A stretch of DNA of 16,296 nucleotides from assembly GCA_020435025.1 (NCBI GenBank), contig JAGRAG010000086.1, positions 1 to 16,296 of the forward strand, written 5' to 3'. Each line of letters begins with the position of its first letter. The first letter of the stretch is position 1. Below are positions 1 through 7,495 of this stretch, one piece after another. Origin of the DNA: Bdellovibrionales bacterium (GTDB lineage: Bacteria > Bdellovibrionota > Bdellovibrionia > Bdellovibrionales > UBA1609). The notes below the pieces were generated by a model that saw only the letters and a list, made by a program, of their open reading frames with translations, was not told where the DNA came from and ran no database searches. Made by a program: the position numbers and the translations under genes.

Positions 1-507
1 CAAGCAGCTCACGAATTAAAAGAGAGTTGGGCTTTTAGAAATACAGAAGCTGTAGCGGGCCCGATTCGAAAGTTTCTTACTTCTGTCGTAAAAAAGCGCA
101 TTCTTGAAGAAGAAAAGAGAGAAGTGACAGGAGCTAATAAAACCCTCCGCCAGCAGCGGGGTCATTTAATGCGACAGATAAAGGGCAATAAAAACCTTGA
201 AGAAAGAGAAAAAAAACGATTGGAACAAGAGCTGGCCGAGTTTGATTTTGCCCACTTCTCTCGTTTTACGGCAGAAAAACAGGCCATCGCAGAACTGGAT
301 GCTGCTTATGAAGCTCTTACAAAAAATGTGGAAGCTTTGATTGTTGAAAAGATGAGCTATGCCCGGCTATCTATTGGCATTGGCCGGCCAGCAGATGGGA
401 ACAATGTGGCCTTTGTATTGGGTGAATTCGATCCTGAACAGTATAATCAGCAATTTTTTGAACAGGTCACAGAGGCCCTCATGAAGGCAATCAATCGTCC
501 CGAGTGA
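1..507 (+). CDS. C-terminal part of a coiled-coil protein with a peptidyl-tRNA hydrolase-like tail (5' truncated)
   Basis: The reading frame is open from the first base of the window, so the gene starts to the left; 168 codons are visible before the TGA at 505-507. An internal GTG at 124 is probably not the true start, because the frame upstream reads as normal protein. The middle is rich in Lys, Glu and Arg and looks like a coiled coil (about nucleotides 100-340). The last 50 residues contain YARLSIGIGRP (nucleotides 358-390), then VAFVLGEF, the pattern seen at the C-terminus of bacterial peptidyl-tRNA hydrolase (Pth). The HNGL-type segment that normally precedes this in Pth is not visible; the coiled coil stands in its place. 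It could be a Pth variant with an insertion, a paralogue that lost activity, or a fusion. Coding status is fairly sure; function is open. Confidence 0.7.
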   Translation, partial: QAAHELKESWAFRNTEAVAGPIRKFLTSVVKKRILEEEKREVTGANKTLRQQRGHLMRQIKGNKNLEEREKKRLEQELAEFDFAHFSRFTAEKQAIAELDAAYEALTKNVEALIVEKMSYARLSIGIGRPADGNNVAFVLGEFDPEQYNQQFFEQVTEALMKAINRPE

Positions 508-516
508 TCTAGAAAT

Positions 517-931
517 TTAGTTTTTATTGAATACATCTTCTCCTCTCCACCGAGTGTCAATAACGTCATAAGACAGGGTATAGGTGTAGTTCAGACTGTC
601 CTGATGACCATCTTTTTCAGTTGAAGAACTATCTAGCTGCAAGAGAATGCCTCGCTTGGCCCTCTCACTCTGTACTTGAAAAACCTTTAACTCTCTATTG
701 ATCGATTTAATAGTTCTTAGCTTGGGTGTAGCATATAAGGCACCTTTTCTGAGTATTTACCAAGGTTCATCCCTTTCAAGCCTGTCATTTTCAACGCAGT
801 TTTATGGGGACAGGGGTTTGAGATCATTTTAAATGCGACGCAGCAATTTTACGCGGATCGTTCAAATAAAGCAGTGAATTTTCAAATAATTGGTTGAAAA
901 GTCGAGGGACCATTGCTTCAATAACTGGCAT
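517..931 (-). pseudogene. Probable decayed minus-strand gene (three short frames in succession)
   Basis: This lies in the 459-base gap between the first gene and scpA. Reading the minus strand, three open stretches follow one another in different frames. The first runs from an ATG at 931-929 to a TGA at 826-824 (35 residues, including VPRLFNQLFENSLLYL). The second has an ATG that overlaps that stop (827-825) and ends at 719-717 (36 residues, including KMTGLKGMNLGKYSEK). The third is open from 756 to the TAA at 519-517 (79 codons, no ATG, GTG or TTG at its front; it ends YTYTLSYDVIDTRWRGEDVF). Residue composition looks protein-like, which suggests a gene broken by frameshifts. The first piece faintly resembles the N-box of a histidine-kinase ATPase domain, but that is weak. 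The same gap may also hold the scpA promoter; TTGCTT at 913 with TGTCAT at 936 is only a poor candidate. Confidence 0.3.
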
Positions 932-966
932 AGAGTGTCATAGACGAAATACCAGGATGGAGCCCG

Positions 967-2172
967 TTGAGCGTACATATTCAGATAGAAAAATTTGAAG
1001 GCCCCTTGGGCCTACTCCTTTATCTCATCCGTCGGGAAGAGATGGATATTTTCGATATCAATATTAATGAAATTACGAAACAGTATCTCGACTACATTCG
1101 GAGTATGAAAAAGCTGGATCTGGAGCGTGCGGGAGAGTTTGTGGCTATGGCAGCCACCCTTATACAAATAAAATCCAGAATGCTGTTGCCAACTTATGAC
1201 GAAGACGGTGAAGAGATTGTCTCGGAAGATCCACGTAAGGAACTGGTCCGGCGTCTGTTGGAATATCAGAAGTACCAAGAGGCGGGTCAAAAGCTCTATG
1301 AAAGGCCTCTTTTAGGGCGTGATCTGTGGGCCCGTGGAGAACGCATTCGCATCAAAAATGATCAAGAAGATGAGATCATTGTTGAAGAAGAAAATGCTTT
1401 GTTCGCTTTGATTAAAGCCTATCGATTTGCAATCAAAAATATGCGCAAAAAGACACATTCCGTTGTCGCATCCATGCAGTCGATCTCGGAAAGAATTCGC
1501 GAGATCAAACATCTTTTAAGTTTAGGACGCACGCATAAGATGAGTGAGCTACTTTCCTATGAAGAGCGGCGAAATGTGGATAAAGTATTAATCACTTTTT
1601 TATCTATGTTGGAACTCGCAAAAATAGGATTGGTCTCTATTTTTCAAAATGAAACTTTTGGAGAGCTCTATATCGACGCCAAAAAAGAGATTGTGGCCGA
1701 TGCCATTAGCCGCGTTGACGAGTACGAAGAGGGGCGCTCTGCGGAAGAAGTGGCAGAATCTCTGCTTCAAGAAGCGGAAAGCGAAGCCTTTTTGCAAGAG
1801 CAGTTAGAGGATGCGGAAGAGGATCAACAGCTGTCGTTGGGGCAAATGCCTGTCGATCAGGAAGAACAAGAGGAGTCGATCGAAGCGGCATCGGACGACG
1901 ACATTTTGGCGGAAGAGTTACGAATCCAAGAAGAGGACGAAAAACGCCAGCATTTAGTGGAAAACGTTCAAGATGTGGCAGCCGATTTGAATCTACAGGC
2001 GCACCTTTCAGATGAAGAGCTGGCCAATGTGAGTTTTGTCAGTGACGATGGAAAAAGTACTGAAGAGTCTCGTTTTCATGATGTGTCAGCAAAAGGTGAT
2101 GAAGACATGCGAAGTGAGGGGAATGAGGAAGTGAAGGCCCTAAGAGTTGAAAGTGGAGAAGAGTTATCATGA
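967..2172 (+). CDS. scpA: Segregation and condensation protein A (kleisin) with long acidic tail
   Basis: ScpA is the bacterial kleisin: it bridges the heads of the SMC dimer and, with ScpB, forms the condensin that organises and segregates the chromosome. Residues 1-75 carry the classic N-terminal domain (EKFEGPLGLLLYLIRREEMDI, then an AGEFVAMAATLIQIKSRMLLP stretch) that contacts the SMC neck. Residues about 190-240 form the winged-helix C-terminal domain (VLITFLSMLELAKIGLVSIFQ) that contacts the SMC cap. The usual Asp of GPLDLLL is Gly here. The family is normally about 250 residues; this one is 401 because of a Glu/Asp-rich, probably disordered tail from about residue 240. The TTG start is chosen because it immediately precedes the conserved N-terminus and follows AGGATGGAG (954-962). 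The stop overlaps the scpB start as ATGA, so the two are translationally coupled. Confidence 0.95.
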   Translation: MSVHIQIEKFEGPLGLLLYLIRREEMDIFDININEITKQYLDYIRSMKKLDLERAGEFVAMAATLIQIKSRMLLPTYDEDGEEIVSEDPRKELVRRLLEYQKYQEAGQKLYERPLLGRDLWARGERIRIKNDQEDEIIVEEENALFALIKAYRFAIKNMRKKTHSVVASMQSISERIREIKHLLSLGRTHKMSELLSYEERRNVDKVLITFLSMLELAKIGLVSIFQNETFGELYIDAKKEIVADAISRVDEYEEGRSAEEVAESLLQEAESEAFLQEQLEDAEEDQQLSLGQMPVDQEEQEESIEAASDDDILAEELRIQEEDEKRQHLVENVQDVAADLNLQAHLSDEELANVSFVSDDGKSTEESRFHDVSAKGDEDMRSEGNEEVKALRVESGEELS

Positions 2173-3719
2173 AAGATAAAATGAAAAAAGAAGAGGCTCA
2201 CAACGCGACAAAAGAAAAGAGCAGCGAAGAAGTAAAATCGACTTTGACCGCCGATTTGATTGCTGAAGCCAGTGGAGCTCTGAACCTTTTTGATGAAGAG
2301 GGTGCGAACGAAGATTCATTAGAAACTCTACAAGCCGGGGCCGCTGAAGATTTAGGTGATTTTTTAGAGGAAGATCTTGTGGCGGATGGTGATGAAGAAG
2401 AGATGGACGAGGCCGAAGCTATTGATGAAGTTGAACATTCTTTATCTGAAGGAACGGAGCTAGATGCTTATGAATCTGCAGAGATTGAAGAGGAAGAGCT
2501 TTTAGAAGACGACCAAGTGAGCTCCATTATTGAAAGTATTTTGTTTTCGACGGACAAACCACAAAGTCTTTCTGCCATCAAGCAGGCCTTTAAGGGAACC
2601 AACATTTCCTCAAAGCAGATTCGTCGTGCGATGGAACTATTGACGACGGAGTATGCTGGAGCTCGAAGAGGGATCACCTTAGAAGAGGTCACAGGCGGTT
2701 ATCAATTGAGAACCAAAGTGGACAATATGCCTTATTTAAAGCGCATGTTAAAAGTCCGAACTTTTAAGTTATCCGGGCCTGCGTTAGAGGTGCTGTCTAT
2801 TGTAGCCTACAAGCAGCCATGTATTAAGTCGGATGTGGATGACATTCGCGGAGTTGAGTCAGGGCATCTTATGCGAGGTCTTTTAGATCGTGGATTGATG
2901 GCCTTTGCGGGTAAAAGTGAATTGCCTGGCAAGCCGATGTACTATCAAACGACCAGAAAATTTTTAGAAATTTTTGGACTGCGCTCTGTTAAGGAGCTTC
3001 CCTCTCTTTCAGAGATCGATGAGCTGATCCCTGAAGGAATTGATCATGAAGAGGAAAAAAAGACTTTAGATATGCTGACAGAAGATCTTTCAGAAGAGGT
3101 AGGGACTTCTTATTCTGAAGGGGAAGAAGAGCTTTCAAAAATCACAGATAAATTGTCTGCCATCAACACCTCCTCTGATTTTTTTGAACAGGAAAAACAA
3201 AGAGAGCGTGATAAACGAGATGCGCAGCGGGCCCAAGACATTCGTGAAGCTCTGGTTTTAGAGGATGAAGTTCCGGAAAAAGATCGAAAATGGTTGGAGC
3301 GATATGATGCTAAATTACAAGAAGCAGAGGCGGCGCAAAAGGCACAAGAGGAAGCCTCTTTAGCGGAATCGGCCGCCGCTGAAGAAGTCCAAGTGGCTGC
3401 GGAAGCGGAAGACGCTTTAGGTGTAATGGACTCGCTTAGGTCAGTGGACAGCTCTGAAGAGGATGACGTAGCCGATATTCTTGCGGAAGCAGAAGAAGGT
3501 GATGGCTTCTCGGAAGCTGATGGTATTGTGGGTGAAGACTATGATGATTTTGAGGAAGAGTCAGAGAGTTCTTCAGGACCTCGATTTGATGAGGCCAGTG
3601 ATTCTTGGGCTCATCCCATCGAGACTTTAAGTGAAAATGGATTGGATCATGAACTTGAGTTTGATCCAGATTTGATTGAAGCTAGTGGCAGCGAGGACCC
3701 AGAAAAGAGCCCAGTATAA
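2169..3719 (+). CDS. scpB: Segregation and condensation protein B with acidic N- and C-terminal extensions
   Basis: ScpB dimerises and binds the middle of ScpA in the SMC-ScpAB condensin. The recognisable double winged-helix core spans about residues 117-290, starting VSSIIESILFSTDKP and including LSGPALEVLSIVAYKQP followed by DDIRGV, and then LPGKPMYYQTTRKFLEIFGL with KELPSL, all hallmarks of the family. ScpB is usually near 200 residues. This protein has 516: about 116 acidic residues precede the core and about 225 follow it, dominated by Glu, Asp, Ala and Ser, with one Arg/Lys-rich helix-like stretch around residues 340-390. The ATG overlaps the scpA stop by four bases, and no separate promoter is needed. 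The shared acidic character of ScpA and ScpB in one operon suggests a common adaptation, for example tuning DNA or partner binding. That role is inference. Confidence 0.95.
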   Translation: MKDKMKKEEAHNATKEKSSEEVKSTLTADLIAEASGALNLFDEEGANEDSLETLQAGAAEDLGDFLEEDLVADGDEEEMDEAEAIDEVEHSLSEGTELDAYESAEIEEEELLEDDQVSSIIESILFSTDKPQSLSAIKQAFKGTNISSKQIRRAMELLTTEYAGARRGITLEEVTGGYQLRTKVDNMPYLKRMLKVRTFKLSGPALEVLSIVAYKQPCIKSDVDDIRGVESGHLMRGLLDRGLMAFAGKSELPGKPMYYQTTRKFLEIFGLRSVKELPSLSEIDELIPEGIDHEEEKKTLDMLTEDLSEEVGTSYSEGEEELSKITDKLSAINTSSDFFEQEKQRERDKRDAQRAQDIREALVLEDEVPEKDRKWLERYDAKLQEAEAAQKAQEEASLAESAAAEEVQVAAEAEDALGVMDSLRSVDSSEEDDVADILAEAEEGDGFSEADGIVGEDYDDFEEESESSSGPRFDEASDSWAHPIETLSENGLDHELEFDPDLIEASGSEDPEKSPV

Positions 3720-3763
3720 TTGAGAGCCATTTTTAGAATATACCAGCGGCTCCGAGTCTTAGC

Positions 3764-3769
3764 TATAAT
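3764..3769 (+). promoter_or_regulatory. Possible -10 element upstream of the synthetase-like gene
   Basis: A perfect TATAAT lies about 112 bases before the TTG start at 3881, in the 161-base gap after scpB. No convincing -35 hexamer is found 16-18 bases upstream (the sequence there is near TACCAG), so promoter assignment is weak. If used, the transcript would have a leader of roughly 105 bases containing several palindromes, including GATCATGATC at 3815-3824. Confidence 0.25.
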
Positions 3770-3843
3770 TTCATCTAGCGAGCTGATCCGAATGGTGGGA
3801 CTTTGCCAATGGTAGATCATGATCAGTTGGTCAAAGGGACACT

Positions 3844-3878
3844 TCTAGCGGGCGGCTAGACAAGAACTAGGAGTCTAG
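3844..3878 (+). promoter_or_regulatory. Two mutually exclusive hairpins around the ribosome binding site
   Basis: Hairpin one is TCTAGC (3844-3849), loop GGGCG, GCTAGA (3855-3860). Hairpin two is CTAGAC (3856-3861), an 11-base loop, GTCTAG (3873-3878). They share the CTAGA at 3856-3860, so only one can form at a time. The Shine-Dalgarno AGGAG (3869-3873), seven bases before the TTG start at 3881, lies in the loop of hairpin two and touches its 3' arm. A further TCTAGCG occurs at 3774-3780. The geometry would suit translational control of the downstream gene pair, or could be an operator at DNA level. The inverted repeats are seen directly; a regulatory role is inferred. Confidence 0.4.
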
Positions 3879-3880
3879 GC

Positions 3881-5515
3881 TTGGAATTTATTTTTGCTGT
3901 CCTTTCAAAAAACGAAAAAATCAAGTTTGAAGAAGTTCAAGAGGCTATTGCGACCTTTCAAAATTTTCTTGCAGGCAGAACCTACAAAACAATTGTGACA
4001 CCTTATGGTGTTTTTTGTGGAAGCGAGGGAGAGCAGCGATCCGTTTATGAGTTCGCGGATTCGGTGATGTGGCGTTTATCGCCCTATCTTTCATCACCGA
4101 TTAAGGAATCAGTTTTTTTAGAAAAAGAATATTTGACTTTTAGGGAACGTGAACGGCTTGTGAGGACAGATGTTAATGTCCATTGGTCAGATGATCTGGT
4201 TGGCGGAAGTGCTGTTGAAAGTGGTGATTTTTTCTTACAAGGAGATGACCAAGGGTTGATTCCTCTATTTTTTGGAGAGACGGATCGGTGGGTTGTTTTG
4301 TCGTCGTTTCCAGAAGTTCTCACTCGACATTTTACAGATCTGGCCGAAGTGAATTTGTTTCGAGTCGCTGAATTTTTACGTTATGGCTTTCTCACTCCTG
4401 GGAGCACGCTGTTTAAAAATCTAAAAGTATTAGGTCCAAAAGAGACCTTAAAGATGTGTCAGGGAAAGCTTGAGATTCAGAAGCGACCACAGCGGGAAGA
4501 TCCTATCGCAGAAAGTTCTCTGTCTAGCGTCGCGACTAGATATTTGGATCATTTTTCCGAACGTCTCGCTCTGCTCTTAAAAGGCCGAACCGTCGAGTAC
4601 GCTCTTTTAACAGGAGGATCTGATACTCGGTTGATCCTAGCGGCTCTTACAGAAGAACAAAGACGTGAACTTCAGTTTGTTACTTTTTATGACCCCATTT
4701 GGTCAGCAAATCGTAACGATGTGGATATCGCTGTCGCATTGGCAAAAAAATTCAACCTTCGACATGAGATACGTCCTCATTCTAGAAATAATAGCTATGT
4801 AGAGGCGATAGAAAGTGATCTCCCACTGTACAGCCATACCGTGAACTTGCCCGCAAAACTCTGTGGCACCTTTGGAAGTGAGACCATTGGCGGAGCTGCA
4901 TTTTGGCTGTTACCTTCACGTCCTTGGAGTGGACCCCATGGGGTTGGGTCAGCGGAAGTGATTCGTAAGCTTTTTCGTCGCCAGGTGGATGAAAGTTTTA
5001 AAGAGTTATGGAGTGGGAACCAGAATGAATCAGGGGCAGATGATAAGGCCTGTTCTTTGCCTTTGCCACTTCGTAGTACGGCAACGGCTATCTATGCGGA
5101 TGTCAATGCCCTGCCTTGGCAGCATCCCTATCAACTGCGTCTTTCCCAAAAGCTATTGCCTTTTCTGGGAGTAAAGAATTTGCGGCTGATTCAGGGGGCT
5201 CCGGAGGAGTATCTCAGGGATTATAAAATTCAAAAGTATCTTTTTTTAAACGTGTTTCCGGAGTATTTAGAAGTTCCATTTCAAAGCCGTATCACTTACG
5301 AAGATGAACGTTTTCTCTCTCTCCAGTGGAAAGGGGAGCTTGTCCCTTATGCGGAACAGGCTTATGAGTTTTTAAAAAATCAGTGGTCGCAGTTGCCATG
5401 GTGGGACGGTCAGGTTTTGTTAGACGAAATTTCTCAACCAGAAAATATAGATTTACAGATTCGTCTTGTAACACTTATGTCGATTTTAAAAAAACATAAA
5501 GGTCATTGGTTATGA
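3881..5515 (+). CDS. Asparagine-synthase-like ATP pyrophosphatase without a glutaminase cysteine
   Basis: The 544-residue protein carries LLTGGSDTRLILAAL at residues 242-256, a variant of the SGG-x-DS PP-loop by which asparagine synthetases and relatives bind ATP and adenylate a carboxylate. Before it, RYGFLTPGSTLFKNLKVLGPKETL (about 168-190) matches the linker that precedes the synthetase domain in this superfamily. After it comes a DVDIAVALAKKFNL helix typical of the fold. The N-terminal domain (1-160) has no Cys at position 2, so it cannot be a class II glutamine amidotransferase and would need ammonia or another amine as nucleophile. True AsnB is therefore unlikely; members of this superfamily also make beta-lactams, lasso peptides and modified sugars. 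Start: TTG seven bases after AGGAG. The stop overlaps the ATG of the amidase gene, implying joint function. Substrate unknown. Confidence 0.75.
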   Translation: MEFIFAVLSKNEKIKFEEVQEAIATFQNFLAGRTYKTIVTPYGVFCGSEGEQRSVYEFADSVMWRLSPYLSSPIKESVFLEKEYLTFRERERLVRTDVNVHWSDDLVGGSAVESGDFFLQGDDQGLIPLFFGETDRWVVLSSFPEVLTRHFTDLAEVNLFRVAEFLRYGFLTPGSTLFKNLKVLGPKETLKMCQGKLEIQKRPQREDPIAESSLSSVATRYLDHFSERLALLLKGRTVEYALLTGGSDTRLILAALTEEQRRELQFVTFYDPIWSANRNDVDIAVALAKKFNLRHEIRPHSRNNSYVEAIESDLPLYSHTVNLPAKLCGTFGSETIGGAAFWLLPSRPWSGPHGVGSAEVIRKLFRRQVDESFKELWSGNQNESGADDKACSLPLPLRSTATAIYADVNALPWQHPYQLRLSQKLLPFLGVKNLRLIQGAPEEYLRDYKIQKYLFLNVFPEYLEVPFQSRITYEDERFLSLQWKGELVPYAEQAYEFLKNQWSQLPWWDGQVLLDEISQPENIDLQIRLVTLMSILKKHKGHWL

Positions 5516-6063
5516 TATTTGGTGATGTGTTAGGTAAGGACTCTTCGGGAGTGACCTGTTATTGTAATGGGGTGCCCGAATATGTAGGTCAAGAAGAGCA
5601 CTTTCTTGATGACCTTTCCATGGGTCTTAAGTGGCAATGTGTGGAGTACACACGGCGGTGGACCTATTTGAACAAAAAAATTTTATTGCCAGATATCGAA
5701 AAAGCTTCGGATTTATGGTCTTTAGGAAAAACGGAGGACGGCCTAAAATGGTGGTCGGTTGTTGCTAACGGCCAGGGCCCAGCTCCGCTTCCCGGCGATG
5801 TGCTCGTATGGGATTGTGCTTTTCGTGGAACTGGCCATGTGGCCATTGCTCTCGGCCGGATTCAAGGGGCTGGACCACTTCCAATCGGAAACGCTTATGA
5901 GGGATTGGCCATTGCAGAGCAAAACTACAGCTCAAATCCCTGGCCCGGAGAGTACTCAAGGTCCTTGCCTTTCCAACAGACATCGAGTGGTGTTTATATT
6001 GAAAGCGAATCTCTTCTTGGTTGGTTACAGTGGCGCAAACCGGGCCGTGAAGTGACGAAGTAA
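5512..6063 (+). CDS. Stand-alone glutathionylspermidine-amidase-type CHAP hydrolase
   Basis: This 183-residue protein aligns by eye along most of its length with the N-terminal amidase domain of E. coli glutathionylspermidine synthetase/amidase: MGLKWQCVEYTRRW (C43 as nucleophile), GDVLVWDCAFRGTGHVAIAL (H109), and LAIAEQNYS (E136), followed by LLGWLQW near the end. That domain cleaves the amide between glutathione glycine and spermidine. The ATP-grasp synthetase half found in E. coli is absent. No signal peptide is seen, so a cytoplasmic small-molecule amidase is more likely than a cell-wall hydrolase. Start: ATG at 5512 overlaps the upstream stop (ATGA) and sits nine bases after AAAGG; an in-frame TTG at 5506 is possible. 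Pairing with a synthetase-like gene suggests opposing or proofreading steps on one amide. The 3' end overlaps the convergent tryptophanase gene by 39 bases. Confidence 0.85.
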   Translation: MIFGDVLGKDSSGVTCYCNGVPEYVGQEEHFLDDLSMGLKWQCVEYTRRWTYLNKKILLPDIEKASDLWSLGKTEDGLKWWSVVANGQGPAPLPGDVLVWDCAFRGTGHVAIALGRIQGAGPLPIGNAYEGLAIAEQNYSSNPWPGEYSRSLPFQQTSSGVYIESESLLGWLQWRKPGREVTK

Positions 6064-7407
6064 AGGGGGCTGATAAGTGAATTTGTAGCCTTTGAGAGCG
6101 GGCAGTTCAGGGACTAGCTGACTGAGCATCTCAATCATATAGTCGACATGACTTTGCGTGTAGACTCTTCGAGGCATAGCAAGGCGGACTAGCTCTAAGT
6201 CCGCCGGGTGCTCTTCGCCAGATTCAGGATCTCTATAACCCATCATCACGGTGCCAATTTCCACGCCGCGGATGCCAATACGCTCATAAAGAGCCACGCT
6301 CAAAGCCTGTCCGGGAAATTCGTGAGGAGGAATATGTGGCAAGGCCTTGGCCGCATCTAAATAGATGGCATGACCACCAAAAGGCTTCACAACCGGTATT
6401 CCTGCTTGTTCGATTCCCTCTCCGAAGTAGGCCACAGATCGAAGACGATACTGGAGATAGTGCTCCTCTTGAATTTCTCTTAGGCCAATGGCTAAGGCTT
6501 CCATATCTCTTCCAGCCAGCCCTCCGTAAGTCGGAAAGCCTTCGGTGATCACCATAAGGCTTCGGACCTTCTCAGCAAGAGAGTCACTATTGACCGCCAG
6601 AAAGCCGCCAATATTGGCGAAAGCATCTTTTTTAGCACTCATCAACGCCCCATCAGCATAGGAAAACATCTCTTGTACGATTGAAGGGACAGATTTTTCC
6701 TCATAGCCAGGTTCTCGCAATTTAATGAAGTAGGCATTTTCTGCAAATCGGGCCACATCTAAAAATAAAGGAATGTTGTATTTTTGTGTCAAAAGGCGAA
6801 CAGCCTTTAGGTTTTCCATCGATACAGGCTGGCCACCTATTGAATTGTTGGTGACGGTCATGATCACAAGAGCAATGGAGCTGTTATTCTTTTCAAGTTG
6901 GGCAGCTAGGCGATCCAGATCCATGTTTCCTTTAAAGGGCGCAAAGGCACCGGTATTTTTCACTTCCGGGGAGGGGAGGTCTATCGCTCTTGCTCCAGCT
7001 GACAAAATATTAGCCCGAGTGGTGTCAAAGTGAGTGTTTCCTAAAACGGCATCGCCTTCACAGATCAAGGCTTTCATCAACAGATCTTCTGCGGAACGCC
7101 CTTGATGGGTGGGGATGACATGTTTTAAACCCGTGATCTCTTGGACTGTGGATTCGAACTTTCGAAAGCTTTGTGAGCCAGCATAGGATTCATCGCCTAT
7201 CATAATTCCAGCCCATTGCGTGGCCGACATAGCACTTGTGCCACTGTCAGTAAGAAGATCAAAGGTGACATCCTGAGCATCTAAAGAAAATAGATTGTAG
7301 TGGGCTTTTTTAATGGCTGTGGCTCGTTGCTCTTCAGAGAGCAGGGGGAGGGGTTCTACCATTTTTATTTTAAAGGGTTCAATGACCGTTTTGGGTTTGT
7401 AACTCAT
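6025..7407 (-). CDS. tnaA: Tryptophanase (tryptophan indole-lyase)
   Basis: A PLP enzyme of the beta-eliminating lyase family that splits L-tryptophan into indole, pyruvate and ammonia in the cytoplasm. At 460 residues it is full length. MSAKKDAFANIGG holds the PLP lysine (K260), PTHQGR (99-104) is the phosphate-binding region, and LFLDVARFAENAYF (214-227) carries the PLP-ring Asp. The close relative tyrosine phenol-lyase is disfavoured: HFDTT (D128), GVEIG and the C-terminal LRHFTARF (H452) match tryptophanase, where the lyase has Thr, an Arg-containing segment and LRFFT. Start ATG follows AGAGAGGACC. No tnaC-like leader peptide with Trp and no adjacent permease are visible, so E. coli-style induction is not supported. 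It is convergent with, and overlaps, the amidase gene. It is separated from the upstream lipoprotein gene by a terminator, so it probably has its own promoter in 7408-7495. Confidence 0.93.
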   Translation of the reverse strand: MSYKPKTVIEPFKIKMVEPLPLLSEEQRATAIKKAHYNLFSLDAQDVTFDLLTDSGTSAMSATQWAGIMIGDESYAGSQSFRKFESTVQEITGLKHVIPTHQGRSAEDLLMKALICEGDAVLGNTHFDTTRANILSAGARAIDLPSPEVKNTGAFAPFKGNMDLDRLAAQLEKNNSSIALVIMTVTNNSIGGQPVSMENLKAVRLLTQKYNIPLFLDVARFAENAYFIKLREPGYEEKSVPSIVQEMFSYADGALMSAKKDAFANIGGFLAVNSDSLAEKVRSLMVITEGFPTYGGLAGRDMEALAIGLREIQEEHYLQYRLRSVAYFGEGIEQAGIPVVKPFGGHAIYLDAAKALPHIPPHEFPGQALSVALYERIGIRGVEIGTVMMGYRDPESGEEHPADLELVRLAMPRRVYTQSHVDYMIEMLSQLVPELPALKGYKFTYQPPLLRHFTARFAPL

Positions 7408-7495
7408 GTTGGTCCTCTCTGGATGAATAAAAAGACTTACAGTTGATCAGCTTATAAAAAAGTAAGAATGAGGACTAGAGAAAGGGCAACATTGG

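Noticed and set aside
1706..1891. Minus-strand reading frames inside scpA, korA, the protease and other genes
   Set aside because: They lie opposite strongly supported genes, have no recognisable motifs, and arise from codon bias on the coding strand.
3881..5515. Ordinary glutamine-dependent asparagine synthetase
   Set aside because: The N-terminal catalytic cysteine is absent and the N-terminal domain does not read as a class II amidotransferase.
5512..6063. Secreted peptidoglycan-cleaving CHAP endolysin
   Set aside because: No signal peptide or cell-wall binding domain, and the motifs match the glutathionylspermidine amidase subgroup.
6025..7407. Tyrosine phenol-lyase instead of tryptophanase
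   Set aside because: Substrate-specific positions (FDTT, VEIG, C-terminal LRHFT) match tryptophanase.
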